Source: Mannheimia cairinae (GTDB lineage Bacteria > Pseudomonadota > Gammaproteobacteria > Enterobacterales > Pasteurellaceae). From it: 64,000 nt of DNA. The position numbers and the translations under genes were made by a program. This document shows positions 27,955-37,720 of the stretch, piece after piece. Position 1 is the stretch's first letter. Every line of letters begins with the position of its first letter. The stretch is from contig NZ_JAQSJE010000002.1 of NCBI RefSeq assembly GCF_028649535.1, positions 136,645 to 200,644 on the forward strand. The letters run 5' to 3'. Under the pieces are notes generated by a model. The model was not told the DNA's origin. It saw only the letters and a list, made by a program, of their open reading frames with translations, and did not search any database.

Positions 27955-27983
27955 ATTCCCTCTTCCCTTATGGAAGGGGGAAT
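27955..27983 (+). terminator. hairpin after slyD
   Basis: Twelve-base stem ATTCCCTCTTCC / GGAAGGGGGAAT (G-T wobble) with a five-base loop. No proper T run follows, so it may be a weak terminator or a copy of a dispersed palindromic element (compare 46080). Confidence 0.55.
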
Positions 27984-28025
27984 TTAACTATTTACTTTAT
28001 TTCAAAGCCATTGATAAATAGTCAA

Positions 28026-28034
28026 ACAAGCGGT
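28026..28034 (+). other. uptake signal core
   Basis: ACAAGCGGT followed by TAAATTT in the slyD-ilvA gap. Confidence 0.8.
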
Positions 28035-28097
28035 TAAATTTACCTGAAAATTTACCAATGTCTTTAAAAATAACAAAATAACACAACCTTTCAAACT

Positions 28098-29627
28098 ATG
28101 AGTGAAACTAAGCAAACCTTATCAAATATTGACTATCTGCGTGCCATTCTCAGTTCAAATATCTATGATTTAGCACAAGTTACTCCCTTACAAAAAATGG
28201 AAAAACTCTCTGAACGTTTAGAAAATCAAATTTTTATTAAACGTGAAGATCGTCAGCCAGTACACAGTTTTAAACTGCGTGGTGCTTTTGCGATGATTTC
28301 CAATTTATCGGAAGAACAAAAACAAGCTGGGGTGATCGCAGCTTCTGCGGGGAACCACGCTCAAGGTGTGGCTCTTTCTGCCAAACATTTAGGATTAAAA
28401 GCGTTAATTGTAATGCCTCAAAATACCCCTACAATCAAAGTTGATGCAGTGCGTGGATTTGGTGGCGAAGTATTACTTTATGGTGCAAATTTTGATGAAG
28501 CGAAAGCTAAAGCAATTTCCCTTTCTTATGAATTAGGAATGACCTTTATTCACCCATTTGATAGCCCAGCTGTGATTGCAGGGCAAGGTACGATTGGGTT
28601 GGAATTAATTCAACAAAAATCTGATTTAGATTATGTTTTTGTGCCTGTCGGGGGCGGCGGTTTAATTGCTGGTATTGCCGTATTAATTAAACAAGTAATG
28701 CCGAATATTAAAGTGATTGGAGTAGAATCCAAAGATTCCGCTTGCCTTTACCACGCATTAAAGCAAGGGCAACCAACAGATTTAGAACGTGTTGGATTAT
28801 TTGCCGATGGGATTGCGGTAAAACGTATTGGAGATGAAACTTTCCGCCTCTGTCAGCAATATGTGGATGATGTAATCTTAGTAGATAATGATGAAATTTG
28901 TGCCTCTATGAAGCTTATTTTTGAGAATGTGCGTGCAATTTCTGAACCTTCTGGGGCAACCGCATTAGCCGGTTTGAAAAAGTATGTCAAACTACATCAA
29001 TTACAAGGCAAAAATTTAGCCTGTGTGCTTTCTGGGGCAAATTTAAACTTCCATACGTTACGTTTTGTATCAGAACGTTGTGAAATAGGGGAAAAACGGG
29101 AAGCATTATTAGCCGTTACCATTGCCGAACAAAAAGGCAGCTTCTTAAAATTCTGTGAGACGTTGGGTAATCGAGCGGTAACTGAATTTAACTACCGCCA
29201 CGCTGACAATAAAAAAGCTTGTATTTTTGTTGGGGTTCGGATTGAGGGTTCAGCAGAAAAATTAGAGATTATCAAAGAGTTACAGCAACAAGGTTATGAT
29301 GTAGCGGATTTATCCGATGATGATATTGCCAAAACTCATATTCGCTATATGGTGGGAGGAAGAGCTTCCTCAATTAAAAATGAACAACTATATAGTTTTG
29401 AATTTCCTGAACAAAAAGGAGCATTATTAAAATTCTTACAAACCCTTACAAATTGGGATATTTCATTGTTCCACTACCGTGCACACGGTGCCGATTACGG
29501 CGATATTCTTGCGGCATTTGCATTAAATCAGGGCGATGAAGTAGAATTACATCAACATTTAGAACAGCTTGGCTATCGCTTCCAAAATGTCAGTGAAAGC
29601 CCTGCTTATCAATATTTTTTAAAATAA
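28098..29627 (+). CDS. ilvA: threonine ammonia-lyase, biosynthetic
   Basis: PLP enzyme converting threonine to 2-oxobutyrate, the first committed step of isoleucine synthesis. The 509-residue protein has the PLP lysine in HSFKLRG (K59), the glycine loop PVGGGGLIAG and two C-terminal ACT-like regulatory domains (about 325-509), so it is the long allosteric form inhibited by isoleucine, not the short catabolic TdcB. It lies apart from other ilv genes here. The ATG at 28098 is preceded by ACAACC and no strong Shine-Dalgarno. Confidence 0.95.
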   Translation: MSETKQTLSNIDYLRAILSSNIYDLAQVTPLQKMEKLSERLENQIFIKREDRQPVHSFKLRGAFAMISNLSEEQKQAGVIAASAGNHAQGVALSAKHLGLKALIVMPQNTPTIKVDAVRGFGGEVLLYGANFDEAKAKAISLSYELGMTFIHPFDSPAVIAGQGTIGLELIQQKSDLDYVFVPVGGGGLIAGIAVLIKQVMPNIKVIGVESKDSACLYHALKQGQPTDLERVGLFADGIAVKRIGDETFRLCQQYVDDVILVDNDEICASMKLIFENVRAISEPSGATALAGLKKYVKLHQLQGKNLACVLSGANLNFHTLRFVSERCEIGEKREALLAVTIAEQKGSFLKFCETLGNRAVTEFNYRHADNKKACIFVGVRIEGSAEKLEIIKELQQQGYDVADLSDDDIAKTHIRYMVGGRASSIKNEQLYSFEFPEQKGALLKFLQTLTNWDISLFHYRAHGADYGDILAAFALNQGDEVELHQHLEQLGYRFQNVSESPAYQYFLK

Positions 29628-29651
29628 AATTTTATAAAACAAGGAATTATA

Positions 29652-30986
29652 ATGGCTCGTAAATATTTTGGTACGGACGGTGTTCGTGGCGAAGTGGGTA
29701 AATTTCCGATTACACCGGAGTTTGCATTAAAACTAGGTTGGGCTGCAGGTAAAGTGCTGGCAACGCAAGGAACCAAAAAAGTTTTAATCGGTAAAGATAC
29801 TCGTATTTCTGGCTATATGTTGGAATCTGCTTTGGAAGCAGGTTTAACCGCAGCCGGATTATCCGCCGTTTTTGTCGGCCCAATGCCAACACCGGCGATT
29901 GCTTATTTAACTCGTACATTCCGTGCAGAAGCAGGAATCGTTATTTCAGCCTCTCACAACCCTTATTATGATAACGGCATTAAGTTTTTCTCTTCAGTAG
30001 GGGAAAAATTACCAGATGAAGTTGAAGAAGCGATTGAAGCGATGTTAGATCAGCCGATGGATTGTGTCGATTCGGCAAATCTTGGGCGAGCAAGCCGTAT
30101 CAACGATGCCGCAGGGCGTTATATTGAGTTTTGTAAAGGCACTTTCCCTTCAGAATTAAGCCTTGAAGGCTATAAAATTGTGGTCGATTGTGCCAATGGT
30201 GCAACTTACCATATTGCACCAAACGTAATGCGTGAGCTAGGGGCAGAAGTGCTCGAAATCGGCACGAAACCCGATGGTTTAAACATTAACGAAAAATGTG
30301 GTGCAACAGATATTAAATCTTTACAAAAAGTGGTCGTTGAAGCTGGGGCTGATGTCGGTTTAGCTTACGACGGCGATGGCGACCGTTTAATTATGGTCGA
30401 TCACTTAGGTAATAAAGTTGATGGTGACCAAATTCTATTTATTTTAGCTCGTGAAGCACTACGCTCTGGAAAATTACAAGGCGGTGTAGTGGGTACATTG
30501 ATGAGTAATATGAGCTTAGAGTTAGCCTTAAAAGAGTTAGCTATTCCGTTCTCTCGTGCCAATGTTGGCGACCGCTATGTATTAGAGCAACTTAAAGAGA
30601 AAGGTTGGAAACTCGGTGGCGAAAATTCAGGGCATATTATCGTATTAGATAAAAATACTACCGGAGATGGTGTTGTCGCATCATTACAAGTATTAGCCGC
30701 AATGGCAAACCATAAATTAAGCTTAAATGATTTAGCAAAAGCCGTACCTTTATTCCCACAAGTTCTTTTAAATGTTCGTTTTGAAAAAGGAGCAGAGAAT
30801 CCATTAGAAAGCGATGAAGTAAAAGCAGTGGCGGCTGAAGTAGAAAAACGCTTAGCCGGAAAAGGTAGAATTCTTCTGCGTAAATCTGGTACTGAACCGT
30901 TAATTCGTGTAATGGTTGAGTGTGAAGACGCAGCACTTGCACAAAGCTGTGCGGAAGAAATTGTCGAAGCGGTAAAACGTAATTAA
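29652..30986 (+). CDS. glmM: phosphoglucosamine mutase
   Basis: Interconverts glucosamine-6-P and glucosamine-1-P on the way to UDP-GlcNAc for peptidoglycan and LPS. The 444-residue protein starts YFGTDGVRG, has the phosphoserine loop [16 protein letters not shown] (S101), the metal loop YDGDGDR (about 241) and the sugar-binding GGENSGH, followed by the phosphate-binding [17 protein letters not shown] lies before the ATG. Its usual partner folP is not adjacent here. An inverted USS pair follows as a probable terminator. Confidence 0.97.
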   Translation: MARKYFGTDGVRGEVGKFPITPEFALKLGWAAGKVLATQGTKKVLIGKDTRISGYMLESALEAGLTAAGLSAVFVGPMPTPAIAYLTRTFRAEAGIVISASHNPYYDNGIKFFSSVGEKLPDEVEEAIEAMLDQPMDCVDSANLGRASRINDAAGRYIEFCKGTFPSELSLEGYKIVVDCANGATYHIAPNVMRELGAEVLEIGTKPDGLNINEKCGATDIKSLQKVVVEAGADVGLAYDGDGDRLIMVDHLGNKVDGDQILFILAREALRSGKLQGGVVGTLMSNMSLELALKELAIPFSRANVGDRYVLEQLKEKGWKLGGENSGHIIVLDKNTTGDGVVASLQVLAAMANHKLSLNDLAKAVPLFPQVLLNVRFEKGAENPLESDEVKAVAAEVEKRLAGKGRILLRKSGTEPLIRVMVECEDAALAQSCAEEIVEAVKRN

Positions 30987-30990
30987 TGGT

Positions 30991-31035
30991 AAGCGGTTAT
31001 TTTTTGTAAAAAATTTGCAAAATTTAACCGCTTGT
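30991..31035 (+). terminator. inverted uptake-signal pair after glmM
   Basis: AAGCGGTTA (30991-30999) pairs with TAACCGCTT (31025-31033); the right copy is an exact core on the minus strand (31027-31035). It lies directly after glmM and before the rpiA Shine-Dalgarno, a position where such pairs serve as terminators in this family. Confidence 0.7.
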
Positions 31036-31054
31036 TGCTTAAAAGGAGGATATT

Positions 31055-31714
31055 ATGGATCAACAAGAAATGAAAAAAATTGCAGCACAGGCTGCATTAA
31101 AATTTGTGACACCAAATACGATTGTAGGTGTAGGGAGCGGTTCAACCGTAAATTGCTTTATTGATGCCCTTGCTTCAATCAAAGAACAAATTAAAGGTGC
31201 TGTGGCTGCATCGAAAGCGTCAGAAGACCGTTTACGTGCTATCGGTATTGAAGTGTTTAATGCAAATGAAGTAGCAGAATTAGATGTTTATATTGATGGT
31301 GCCGATGAAATTACCCCACAAGGTGCGATGATTAAAGGTGGCGGTGCGGCATTAACTCGAGAAAAAATTGTCAGCTCGCTGGCGAAAAAATTTGTTTGTA
31401 TTGTAGATAGTTCAAAGCAAGTCGATGTATTAGGTTCAACCTTCCCACTTCCGGTAGAGGTGATCCCGATGGCTCGCTCTTATGTTGCCCGTCAGTTAGT
31501 AGCACTGGGCGGTTCACCTGAGTACCGTGAGGGTGTGGTAACGGATAATGGTAATGTGATTTTAGACGTCTATAATTTTAAAATTATGGAACCATTGAAA
31601 ATGGAACATACTATCAATAATATTGCAGGTGTCGTTACCAACGGTATTTTTGCACAGCGTTTTGCCAATGTAACCATTGTTGGCACGCCAAATGGTGCAC
31701 TTATTTTAGAATAA
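31055..31714 (+). CDS. rpiA: ribose-5-phosphate isomerase A
   Basis: Interconverts ribose-5-P and ribulose-5-P in the pentose phosphate pathway. The 219-residue length equals that of E. coli RpiA. Motifs: VGVGSGSTV near residue 25, YIDGADEI with the catalytic aspartates, and [20 protein letters not shown] provides a strong Shine-Dalgarno. It is followed 39 bases later by serA, as in E. coli, where rpiA and serA are also neighbours. Confidence 0.97.
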   Translation: MDQQEMKKIAAQAALKFVTPNTIVGVGSGSTVNCFIDALASIKEQIKGAVAASKASEDRLRAIGIEVFNANEVAELDVYIDGADEITPQGAMIKGGGAALTREKIVSSLAKKFVCIVDSSKQVDVLGSTFPLPVEVIPMARSYVARQLVALGGSPEYREGVVTDNGNVILDVYNFKIMEPLKMEHTINNIAGVVTNGIFAQRFANVTIVGTPNGALILE

Positions 31715-31753
31715 TTTTATATTGCAAACACACATATCATTAGGAGCACAAAG

Positions 31754-32983
31754 ATGGCTAAAACCTCTTTAGATAAATCAAAGATTAAATTCCTGTTGCT
31801 TGAGGGCGTACACCAAAACGCTATCGATGTATTACAAGCTGCAGGCTATACTAACATTGAAGTGCATAAAAAAGCATTAGATGGTCAAGAGCTACTTGAT
31901 GCAATTAAAGATGCACACTTTGTTGGGATTCGTTCTCGTACATTTTTAACAGAAGAAGTGTTAGCTCACGCACAAAAATTAATTGCGGTTGGCTGTTTTT
32001 GTATCGGAACAAACCAAGTGAATTTAGAGGCGGCTAAAAAACGTGGTATTCCGGTATTTAACGCTCCATTCTCAAATACCCGTTCTGTTGCGGAATTGGT
32101 GCTGGCAGAGATGATCTTATTAATGCGTCAGGTGCCAACTGCGAATGCAGAGGTGCATCGTGGGGTATGGAATAAATCAGCGGCTGGTTCAAATGAAGTT
32201 CGAGGTAAAAAGTTAGGGATTGTCGGATACGGCCATATCGGCTCACAATTAAGCGTGCTTGCTGAAGCAATCGGAATGAATGTATATTTCTACGATGTGG
32301 AAAATAAATTACCGCTTGGTAACGCACAGCAATTACCAACGCTTGAAAGTTTGCTTTCTACTTGCGATATGATCTCTTTACACGTGCCTGAAATTGAATC
32401 AACCAAGAATTTAATGAATGCCGAACGTATTGCACAAATGAAAAAAGGCTCAATTTTAATTAATGCGGCACGTGGTACTGTTGTCGATTTAGATGCTTTA
32501 GCAAGTCGCTTAGAAGAAGGTTCGTTAAGAGGGGCCGCGATTGATGTATTCCCAGAAGAACCTGCGTCAATCAATGATCCTTTTGTATCACCATTATGTA
32601 AGTTTGATAATGTGATTTTAACTCCGCACATTGGTGGCTCAACCTCAGAAGCACAAGCAAACATTGGAACAGAAGTGGCTAATAAATTTGTGAAATACTC
32701 TGATAATGGTTCGACATTATCAGCGGTAAACTTCCCTGAAGTATCATTGCCAATTCATACCAAAACAAAACGCTTATTGCATATTCACGAAAACCGCCCA
32801 GGGATTTTAAATAAAATTAACCAAATATTTGTGGATTCAAATGTGAATATTGCAGCACAATATTTACAAACTGATCCAACGATTGGTTATGTTGTGATTG
32901 ATGTAGAATCTGAAAATGTGGATAGTGCATTACAGAGTTTGAAAGCGATTGAAGGTACTATTCGAGCTCGAGTGTTGTACTAA
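31754..32983 (+). CDS. serA: D-3-phosphoglycerate dehydrogenase
   Basis: First step of serine synthesis, oxidising 3-phosphoglycerate with NAD. The 409-residue enzyme (E. coli 410) has the Rossmann motif GYGHIGSQL (about 154-162), the substrate arginine in NAARGTVVD, the catalytic histidine in PHIGGST and a C-terminal ACT domain (KRLLHIHENRPGILNKI onward) used for serine feedback. GGAGC precedes the ATG. A strong bidirectional terminator follows. Confidence 0.97.
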   Translation: MAKTSLDKSKIKFLLLEGVHQNAIDVLQAAGYTNIEVHKKALDGQELLDAIKDAHFVGIRSRTFLTEEVLAHAQKLIAVGCFCIGTNQVNLEAAKKRGIPVFNAPFSNTRSVAELVLAEMILLMRQVPTANAEVHRGVWNKSAAGSNEVRGKKLGIVGYGHIGSQLSVLAEAIGMNVYFYDVENKLPLGNAQQLPTLESLLSTCDMISLHVPEIESTKNLMNAERIAQMKKGSILINAARGTVVDLDALASRLEEGSLRGAAIDVFPEEPASINDPFVSPLCKFDNVILTPHIGGSTSEAQANIGTEVANKFVKYSDNGSTLSAVNFPEVSLPIHTKTKRLLHIHENRPGILNKINQIFVDSNVNIAAQYLQTDPTIGYVVIDVESENVDSALQSLKAIEGTIRARVLY

Positions 32984-33003
32984 CTTAATCAGCTATAGAA
33001 ACT

Positions 33004-33040
33004 AAAATAGCCTAAATGAAGACGTCATTTAGGCTATTTT
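33004..33040. terminator. bidirectional terminator between serA and the barrel gene
   Basis: Sixteen-base perfect stem beginning AAAATAGCCTAAATGA with a five-base AGACG loop. Both outer ends are A/T runs, so it can stop transcription from either side. Confidence 0.92.
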
Positions 33041-33045
33041 TACAT

Positions 33046-33054
33046 ACAAGCGGT
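33046..33054 (+). other. uptake signal core
   Basis: ACAAGCGGT followed by AGAATTTTATAAG, next to the serA terminator. Confidence 0.75.
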
Positions 33055-33089
33055 AGAATTTTATAAGAAATTTACTATTACCTATATCA

Positions 33090-33605
33090 TTAGAAACGAT
33101 AAGCTGCATTCGCCGAGAATACATTGCCTCTTAGTTTGGTGCCGCTACGCTTTAAATTGTCTCTTGTGTATTCTGCACCAATTTCAATATCACTAGAAAC
33201 AGCATATTTTGCACCCGCACCAAAACCAAAGCCACGGAACGTTTCATTTCCAACTTTGCTTGAGCTCGCATCTACTTTAATATAAGGTAGTAAATCTGAA
33301 CCAACTCGGTAACCTTGTTGGTATGCAATAGTGTATTTATTTTTTTGCTTAACATCGTTAAATACTTTTGTGCTGCCAATTTTAGCTTTACCTTGTACTA
33401 TGCCCACAAAGTTATTACCTTGCTCAATACCATAATCAACAATTAAAGCCGGGCCCGTAGATTGTTTTCCTTTTACACCATCAACTTTATATTTTGTCGT
33501 TGCTAGATCAACACCAACGCCAACACCTGTAAAGGTATTACCAACGGGAGCAGCAAATGCATTAACAGAAAAGAGGCACGCTAGTGCAAGTGTTAGTTTT
33601 TTCAT
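33090..33605 (-). CDS. small outer-membrane beta-barrel protein
   Basis: A 171-residue exported protein: signal peptide cleaved after AFA (residue 18), then alternating polar and aromatic strands (for example KYTIAYQQGYRVG, IGAEYTRDNLKR) and a C-terminal phenylalanine in NAAYRF, typical of BAM-inserted barrels with about eight strands. It resembles the opacity or OmpA-like porin families in general shape; I cannot name a specific one. A strong TAGGAGT Shine-Dalgarno stands before its ATG, only 17 bases after arcA, suggesting co-transcription. Confidence 0.65.
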   Translation of the reverse strand: MKKLTLALACLFSVNAFAAPVGNTFTGVGVGVDLATTKYKVDGVKGKQSTGPALIVDYGIEQGNNFVGIVQGKAKIGSTKVFNDVKQKNKYTIAYQQGYRVGSDLLPYIKVDASSSKVGNETFRGFGFGAGAKYAVSSDIEIGAEYTRDNLKRSGTKLRGNVFSANAAYRF

Positions 33606-33622
33606 AAATAACTCCTATCTAA

Positions 33623-34339
33623 TTATTCAATATTACCACAGAAGCGATAACCCTCACCGTGAATGGTAACAATAATCTCTGGGGTATTTGGATGATCTTC
33701 AAAATGTTTACGAATACGGCGAATAGTAACATCTACCGTTCTATCGTGTGGTTTTAACTCACGGCCAGCCATTTTTTTCAATAAGTCTTCCCGTGTTTGG
33801 ATCTTTCCTGGATTTTCACAGAAGTGTAGTAATGCTCTAAATTCACTACGAGGTAGTTTATTGATTTCTCCTTCTGGTGAAATTAAGCTATGGCTGTTAA
33901 TATCTAAGGTCCAGCCATTGAAACGGTAACTTTCAACTTCAACTTGTTCTTTCGTTACTGCTTTTTCTTTATTCATTGTACGTTGCAATAAATTACGTGC
34001 ACGAATAGTTAGTTCACGAGGATTAAATGGTTTAGTGATATAATCATCAGCTCCGATTTCTAACCCAAGAATTTTGTCAATTTCATTATCTCTACCGGTT
34101 AAAAACATTAGTGGTAGTTTCATATTTTCTCGAATTTCTCGTGCCAGAATTAAACCGTTTTTACCGGGGAGATTAATATCCATAATCACAAGATTGATCT
34201 CTTGTGCATCAAGGATAGAATGCATATCAGCACCATTTGAAGCTTCAAATACTTGATAGCCTTCTCCTTCAAAAATGCTTTTTAGCATATTACGTGTGAC
34301 TAACTCATCTTCAACAATTAAGATTTGTGGGGTTTTCAT
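33623..34339 (-). CDS. arcA: aerobic respiration control response regulator ArcA
   Basis: OmpR-type response regulator that represses aerobic metabolism under low oxygen when phosphorylated by ArcB. The 238-residue protein has a receiver domain with phospho-acceptor D54 ([10 protein letters not shown]), acidic pocket ED (10-11) and the KPFNPREL lysine, followed by a winged helix ending in HGEGYRFCG. Very close to Haemophilus ArcA as recalled. The sensor arcB is not in the window. Only 17 bases separate it from the downstream barrel gene. Confidence 0.95.
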   Translation of the reverse strand: MKTPQILIVEDELVTRNMLKSIFEGEGYQVFEASNGADMHSILDAQEINLVIMDINLPGKNGLILAREIRENMKLPLMFLTGRDNEIDKILGLEIGADDYITKPFNPRELTIRARNLLQRTMNKEKAVTKEQVEVESYRFNGWTLDINSHSLISPEGEINKLPRSEFRALLHFCENPGKIQTREDLLKKMAGRELKPHDRTVDVTIRRIRKHFEDHPNTPEIIVTIHGEGYRFCGNIE

Positions 34340-34472
34340 CTTTTAAACCTCTGATATATTTTATAAATTCTTTTTAATAACTTTTGTGTTACAAATTGTT
34401 CGCATTTTACTTATAAATTTCGGAATGGAAAGCATAAAAATGACAATTTATTTAATTCAATCAAATTTTTGG

Positions 34473-35165
34473 TTATTTCTCTCGATCATCCACACCAAAA
34501 ATTAAGTAATTGCCATTAATGTCTGCAAGGCTACGAAAGCCAATGTTATAAATATCGTACTCTTTGCTTCGATTAATATTTTGATAACTAAAGTTATCGT
34601 GATGGTGCCCGTGGAAAATTTTATTTGCCCCTAATTTTTGTGCTAATTGATTTATAGCAGAAAACCCTTGTGGGTGAGGTCTTGGAGCTTCGTGAGTAAT
34701 TAAAATATCCGCCGTTTCATTTTCTAATGCTTCAAAATCAGATGGAAAAATTGAAGAGCGGTGCCTAAGTGGCAATCCTCCTCGCCAAATTTTTTCTTGC
34801 GAAGAGTATTGGCAAAAATGAATTGGATCAAAAAACATTGGGCGATTTGGCGGCATCCAAATATGACCACGAAATACCCCGCCAAGTCCAGCTATGCGTA
34901 CACCTTGAATTTCAACAACTTTTCCGTGGATATTTCGTTCTTTCCAAGCACTATTCCAAATAGAGTCAAATGCAGCGACTGTTTTGCTATCGTGATTGCC
35001 GTGAATAAACCAAATATCACAATATTTAGAAAGTTTGTCTAATTCATCAGGGGTAGTTAATTGGAGATCTCCCAAAATCACTAATGCCACTTCCTCAGTT
35101 TGTTGTTGTAGAACTGGGTAAAGATGCTCGTAGCTACCGTGAGGATCACCTGCAAAAAGTATCAT
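34473..35165 (-). CDS. calcineurin-like metallophosphoesterase
   Basis: A 230-residue cytoplasmic phosphoesterase with the complete metallophosphatase set: GDPHG (D7, H9), LGDL (D33), HGNHD (N57, H58), a histidine in LITHEAP and the closing FHGHHH. Substrate unknown. It follows nadR by 25 bases on the same strand, so the two are probably one transcript. That makes a nucleotide or NAD-linked substrate possible, but this is inference only. Confidence 0.8.
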   Translation of the reverse strand: MILFAGDPHGSYEHLYPVLQQQTEEVALVILGDLQLTTPDELDKLSKYCDIWFIHGNHDSKTVAAFDSIWNSAWKERNIHGKVVEIQGVRIAGLGGVFRGHIWMPPNRPMFFDPIHFCQYSSQEKIWRGGLPLRHRSSIFPSDFEALENETADILITHEAPRPHPQGFSAINQLAQKLGANKIFHGHHHDNFSYQNINRSKEYDIYNIGFRSLADINGNYLIFGVDDREK

Positions 35166-35190
35166 TTTATTTTTCCGTTAGATTTTATGC

Positions 35191-36477
<1,287 letters not shown>

Positions 36478-36674
36478 TTATTCTGCAATCATATAGCAAA
36501 ATATAGCACTTGAATATCTCTTTATGCTTTAAAAGTAATATTTATGCCATATTTCTTTTTTAAAAATGAATTTTCTTACTCTGCTTCTGATGATTTAATG
36601 GACGAACTTCTTATTTTTCATATAGATAACGGCAAAAATGTACGGAAATTTTTCCTTTTTTATTGAATTCTCGC

Positions 36675-36680
36675 TATAAT
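36675..36680 (+). promoter_or_regulatory. candidate -10 box before ribF
   Basis: Perfect TATAAT about 37 bases before the ribF ATG. The -35 region (TTCCTT at 36652-36657) matches poorly. Confidence 0.4.
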
Positions 36681-36716
36681 CACAACATTTTCACTGTAAA
36701 ACGGTCTCTATTTTAT

Positions 36717-37682
36717 ATGCAATTAATTCGAGGTTTCCATAATTTAGCTAAATGCGATGCTTTAAATTCAGGCTGTGTTCTCTCTATTGGGAATTTCGAT
36801 GGTGTGCACATCGGGCATCAAAATATTTTAGCTCGTTTATGTGATAAATCACTTGAATTAAATTTACCCTCTGTTGTAATGATTTTTGAACCTCAGCCAC
36901 GAGAATTTTTTGCAAAAAAAAGTGGGAATTTGACCGCTTGTTCAGCTCCAGCTCGTTTAATGCGATTACGGGATAAACTGAAATATTTGGCAGAAGCCGG
37001 GGTCGATTTTGTTTTATGTGTCCGTTTTAGTGACAAATTTGCACAAATTTCAGCAGACGAATTTATTGCCAAATTATTAGCAAAACAGCTCAAAGTGCGT
37101 TATTTAAGTGTGGGCGATGATTTCCGCTTTGGAGCAAAACGCAGCGGCGATTTTGCCACTTTACGCAATGCAGGGCTAAAATACCGATTTGCAGTAGAGG
37201 AAAGTCATACTCATAGCTTAAATGACGCCCGCATTAGTAGCTCTTTAGTGCGAGAAGCTCTACAAAATAATAATTTAGCATTAGCTGAGAAGTTATTAGG
37301 TAAACCTTATTCTATACACGGACGTGTTGCTCACGGTAATAAGCTTGGTCGAACCATTGGCTTTCCAACCGCCAATATTATGCTTAACCGTTTAGTTACC
37401 CCTATTCAAGGTGTGTTTGCGGTTAGAGTAAATACCAAAAACGGTAGTTATAATGGGATTGCCAATGTTGGGAACCGCCCGACAATTAACGGCACTAAAC
37501 CATTGTTGGAAGTGCATATTTTTGATTTCAATGCCTCTATTTATGGCGAGGCAATAGAAGTCGTATTTTTGAAAAAAATCCGTAATGAAATTAAATTCCC
37601 TCATTTTGAGGAATTAAAAAAACAGATTGAAAAAGATAGAGAACAAGCGGTCGAATTTTTTAAACAATTTGCAAAAAATTAA
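36717..37682 (+). CDS. ribF: bifunctional riboflavin kinase / FAD synthetase
   Basis: Converts riboflavin to FMN and then FAD. The 321-residue product (E. coli 313) has an N-terminal adenylyltransferase domain with GNFDGVHIGHQ (the HxGH motif) and a C-terminal kinase domain containing GRTIGFPTANI and NVGNRPTI. ATG 36717 (MQLIRGFHN) is the conserved start; an upstream TTG at 36663 would add 18 poorly conserved residues. It lies 38 bases before ileS, the usual ribF-ileS pairing. Two uptake-signal cores lie inside it. Confidence 0.96.
   Translation: MQLIRGFHNLAKCDALNSGCVLSIGNFDGVHIGHQNILARLCDKSLELNLPSVVMIFEPQPREFFAKKSGNLTACSAPARLMRLRDKLKYLAEAGVDFVLCVRFSDKFAQISADEFIAKLLAKQLKVRYLSVGDDFRFGAKRSGDFATLRNAGLKYRFAVEESHTHSLNDARISSSLVREALQNNNLALAEKLLGKPYSIHGRVAHGNKLGRTIGFPTANIMLNRLVTPIQGVFAVRVNTKNGSYNGIANVGNRPTINGTKPLLEVHIFDFNASIYGEAIEVVFLKKIRNEIKFPHFEELKKQIEKDREQAVEFFKQFAKN
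36933..36941 (-). other. uptake signal core inside ribF
   Basis: ACCGCTTGT on the plus strand, so the core is on the minus strand. The AT-rich tail with TTTTGCAAAA lies to the left as expected. Confidence 0.8.
37643..37651 (+). other. uptake signal core inside ribF
   Basis: ACAAGCGGT followed by CGAATTTTTTAAACAATTTGC, encoding the last residues of RibF. A nearly full-length USS. Confidence 0.85.
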
Positions 37683-37720
37683 CCGAATATAAATAAATTA
37701 TTTTTACGAGAAAATTGAAT

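Noticed and set aside
27356-28037. Several long open frames on both strands over the slyD 3' end
   Set aside because: They arise from the repetitive His/Gly/Cys codons of the SlyD tail; the products are low-complexity with no start signals.
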